This document shows positions 4,847-6,367 of a stretch of DNA of 6,367 bases, one piece after another. How positions within the stretch are numbered: position 1 is the first letter of the stretch; every line of letters begins with the position of its first letter. The stretch covers positions 1 through 6,367 of the forward strand of contig DVMG01000080.1 in NCBI GenBank assembly GCA_018715105.1. The letters run 5' to 3'. The translations under genes and the position numbers were made by a program. The DNA is from Candidatus Ventricola intestinavium (GTDB lineage: Bacteria; Bacillota; Clostridia; Christensenellales; Aristaeellaceae). The notes under the pieces were generated by a model that saw only the letters and a list, made by a program, of their open reading frames with translations, was not told where the DNA came from and ran no database searches.

Positions 4847-5845
4847 TTGGCAGAAGATCAGAATTTTGCCCCGGAGTCGGGGCTGCTGCAGGGACTGTTT
4901 GGCGCGGGGGACGAAAATATCCGCCAGCTGGAACGGCTGATGGGCGTGCATATCGCGCTGCGCGATGGAGAGATCATCGTGGAAGGCGGCGATGAAAGGG
5001 CGGTGGACGGCGCGCGGGATGTGCTGCGCAGGCTCATTGCGCTCAGCGGCCGGGGCGAGCGCGTGGATACGGCCGTTGTGCAGTATGCCGTCGGGCTTCA
5101 GGAAAAGGGCGAGCTGGAGCAGCTTGATACACTTTACAGCGATGTTGTCGCAAAGACATTCCGCGGCAGGCCCATTCGCTGCAAGACGCTGGGGCAGCGC
5201 GAATATGTACATGCCATCCGCAAAAACACGCTCACATTCGGCATCGGGCCGGCGGGCACGGGCAAGACCTATCTGGCCATGGCCATGGCGGTGGCGGCGC
5301 TCAAGGCCAAGGATGTGGAGCGGATTGTGCTCACACGTCCGGCGGTGGAGGCCGGTGAAAAGCTGGGATTCCTGCCCGGTGATCTCAATCAGAAGGTCGA
5401 TCCTTACCTGCGCCCGCTGTATGACGCGATGTTTGACATGCTGGGCGCCGAGTCGTGCCAGAGACTTCAGGAGCGCGGGATTATCGAGGTGGCGCCGCTG
5501 GCTTACATGCGCGGGCGCACGCTCTCAGACGCGTTTATCATCCTGGACGAGGCACAGAATACCACGCAGGAGCAAATGAAGATGTTTTTAACGCGCATGG
5601 GCTTTCGCTCCAAGATCATGGTGACGGGGGATCCTTCTCAGATCGATCTGCCGCGCGGCAGGCGCAGCGGCCTGATTGAGGCCGTGGAGGTGCTGGAGGG
5701 CGTGGAGGATATCGCCGTTACGCGGCTGACCCATCAGGACGTGGTGCGCCATGAACTGGTGCAGGCCATCGTCCGCGCCTATGATGCATATGCCGCGCGC
5801 GTGAAAACACAGGATAGGGCAAAGGAGGAAACGGCAGATGGCTGA
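4847..5845 (+). CDS. phoH: PhoH family P-loop ATPase (PhoH-like protein)
   Basis: The 332-residue cytosolic protein is a PhoH-type ATPase. The N-terminal ~100 residues form the small KH-like portion of this family (ENIRQLERLMGVHIALRDG, 23-41), and the ATPase domain carries Walker A GPAGTGKT (134-141), TRPAVEAGEKLGFLPGD (163-179), Walker B AFIILDEAQN (229-238) and VTGDPSQIDLP (259-269). The family is related to superfamily 1 helicases and is linked by context to RNA processing and ribosome maturation through its usual neighbour ybeY, which would lie beyond this window. The start is TTG at 4847: a strong GGGAGGT (4832-4838) lies eight bases upstream and the frame then reads MAEDQNFAPE, whereas no ATG or GTG sits at a suitable place. 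The gene ends with an 8-base overlap with pgpH. A promoter-like site in yqfD may drive it. Confidence 0.95.
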   Translation: MAEDQNFAPESGLLQGLFGAGDENIRQLERLMGVHIALRDGEIIVEGGDERAVDGARDVLRRLIALSGRGERVDTAVVQYAVGLQEKGELEQLDTLYSDVVAKTFRGRPIRCKTLGQREYVHAIRKNTLTFGIGPAGTGKTYLAMAMAVAALKAKDVERIVLTRPAVEAGEKLGFLPGDLNQKVDPYLRPLYDAMFDMLGAESCQRLQERGIIEVAPLAYMRGRTLSDAFIILDEAQNTTQEQMKMFLTRMGFRSKIMVTGDPSQIDLPRGRRSGLIEAVEVLEGVEDIAVTRLTHQDVVRHELVQAIVRAYDAYAARVKTQDRAKEETADG

Positions 5846-6367
5846 GTCGTCAAAAACCGCCCGAAAATGGATTGAAAGCCTGAGCCTGCGCGTGCAGCAG
5901 GTGCTCTTTGGCGCGCTCACCTATTTGATCCTGCTGGCGATCTGCCTGCTGGCCATTTCACCGGAGCAGTATGACCTGAGCGTGGGGGATGTTGCGCCCA
6001 AGACGATCACGGCCAGCAAGGATATCGTCGACGAAATCACCACGGAGCGCCGCCGGCAGGCCGCGGCGGACGCCGTGTCCCCGGTCTATTACAAGGATGA
6101 CAGTGTGTCCCAGACGGTGCTGGAGGATATGACAGCCATCTTTTCCGAGCTGCGCGCCGTGCGGGAGCTGGGCGAGCAGATCCGGGGCAGCTGGGAGAAC
6201 GGCGAAGGATCCTTCACGGAGGAGGATTACACGCAGGCCGGCGGGCTTTTGACCACGCTGACGCTGAGCAGCTATCAGCTGCGCACGCTGATGAACACAA
6301 GCGAAGAGGATTTTGAAAGCCTGTATCAGAGCCTGCTCTCCGCCACCAACACGGCGCTCGTCTCCAC
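5838..6367 (+). CDS. pgpH: Cyclic-di-AMP phosphodiesterase PgpH (7TM-HD family), 3'-truncated
   Basis: The first 176 residues are visible and the frame is open to the window end. After a basic N-terminus, a membrane helix spans about residues 22-41 (VLFGALTYLILLAICLLAI), followed by an extracellular domain that starts LSVGDVAPKTITASKDIVD (47-65) and TTERRRQAAADAVSPVYYKD (68-87). This pattern is typical of the 7TMR-HDED family, whose members have seven membrane helices and a C-terminal cytosolic HD phosphohydrolase that cleaves c-di-AMP (PgpH in Listeria, YqfF in Bacillus). The other helices and the catalytic HD domain lie beyond the window, so enzymatic competence cannot be judged here. The ATG at 5838 has AAAGGAGG (5821-5828) nine bases upstream and overlaps the end of phoH by eight bases, so translation is probably coupled. 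The position directly after phoH matches the conserved Firmicutes order. Confidence 0.92.
   Translation, partial: MAESSKTARKWIESLSLRVQQVLFGALTYLILLAICLLAISPEQYDLSVGDVAPKTITASKDIVDEITTERRRQAAADAVSPVYYKDDSVSQTVLEDMTAIFSELRAVRELGEQIRGSWENGEGSFTEEDYTQAGGLLTTLTLSSYQLRTLMNTSEEDFESLYQSLLSATNTALVS

Overview
The window reads as chromosomal DNA of a GC-rich, low-abundance-of-rare-codons member of the Firmicutes, most likely a spore-forming Clostridia lineage. The grounds are the sporulation pair yqfC-yqfD followed by phoH and pgpH (the conserved Bacillus/Clostridia order), strong GGAGG-type ribosome binding sites, a TTG start, and sigma-A-like promoters. I see no phage, transposon, CRISPR, tRNA or rRNA sequence. 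Most of it is conserved core genome; the less ordinary parts are the middle regulator-like gene, the non-coding stretch after it, and a promoter-like site inside yqfD.

Region 1 (1-2057) is the tail of a purine biosynthesis operon. purC (SAICAR synthetase) has lost its first few codons at the window edge and overlaps purB (adenylosuccinate lyase) by one base. The two enzymes act in succession: SAICAR made by PurC is split by PurB to AICAR and fumarate. A long hairpin after purB probably ends the transcript.

Region 2 (2058-3020) is a one-gene unit with its own sigma-A-like promoter, a 16-bp inverted repeat in the leader, and a GC-rich terminator right after the stop codon. The gene encodes a 267-residue protein that looks like a cut-down YesN-type (AraC-family) response regulator: the receiver domain is short and lacks the phosphorylated aspartate, the central region is present, and the DNA-binding helix-turn-helix is missing.

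Region 3 (3021-3353) has no convincing gene. It holds a long imperfect hairpin, a short tandem 10-bp repeat, a strong intrinsic terminator and a GC-rich hairpin that abuts the yqfC ribosome binding site.

Region 4 (3354-6367, running off the window) is yqfC-yqfD-phoH-pgpH. YqfC and YqfD are sporulation proteins, PhoH is a P-loop ATPase linked to RNA metabolism, and PgpH is a membrane cyclic-di-AMP phosphodiesterase of which only the N-terminal membrane segment and part of the extracellular domain are visible. A near-consensus sigma-A promoter in the 3' end of yqfD could let phoH and pgpH be made in growing cells independently of the sporulation genes.
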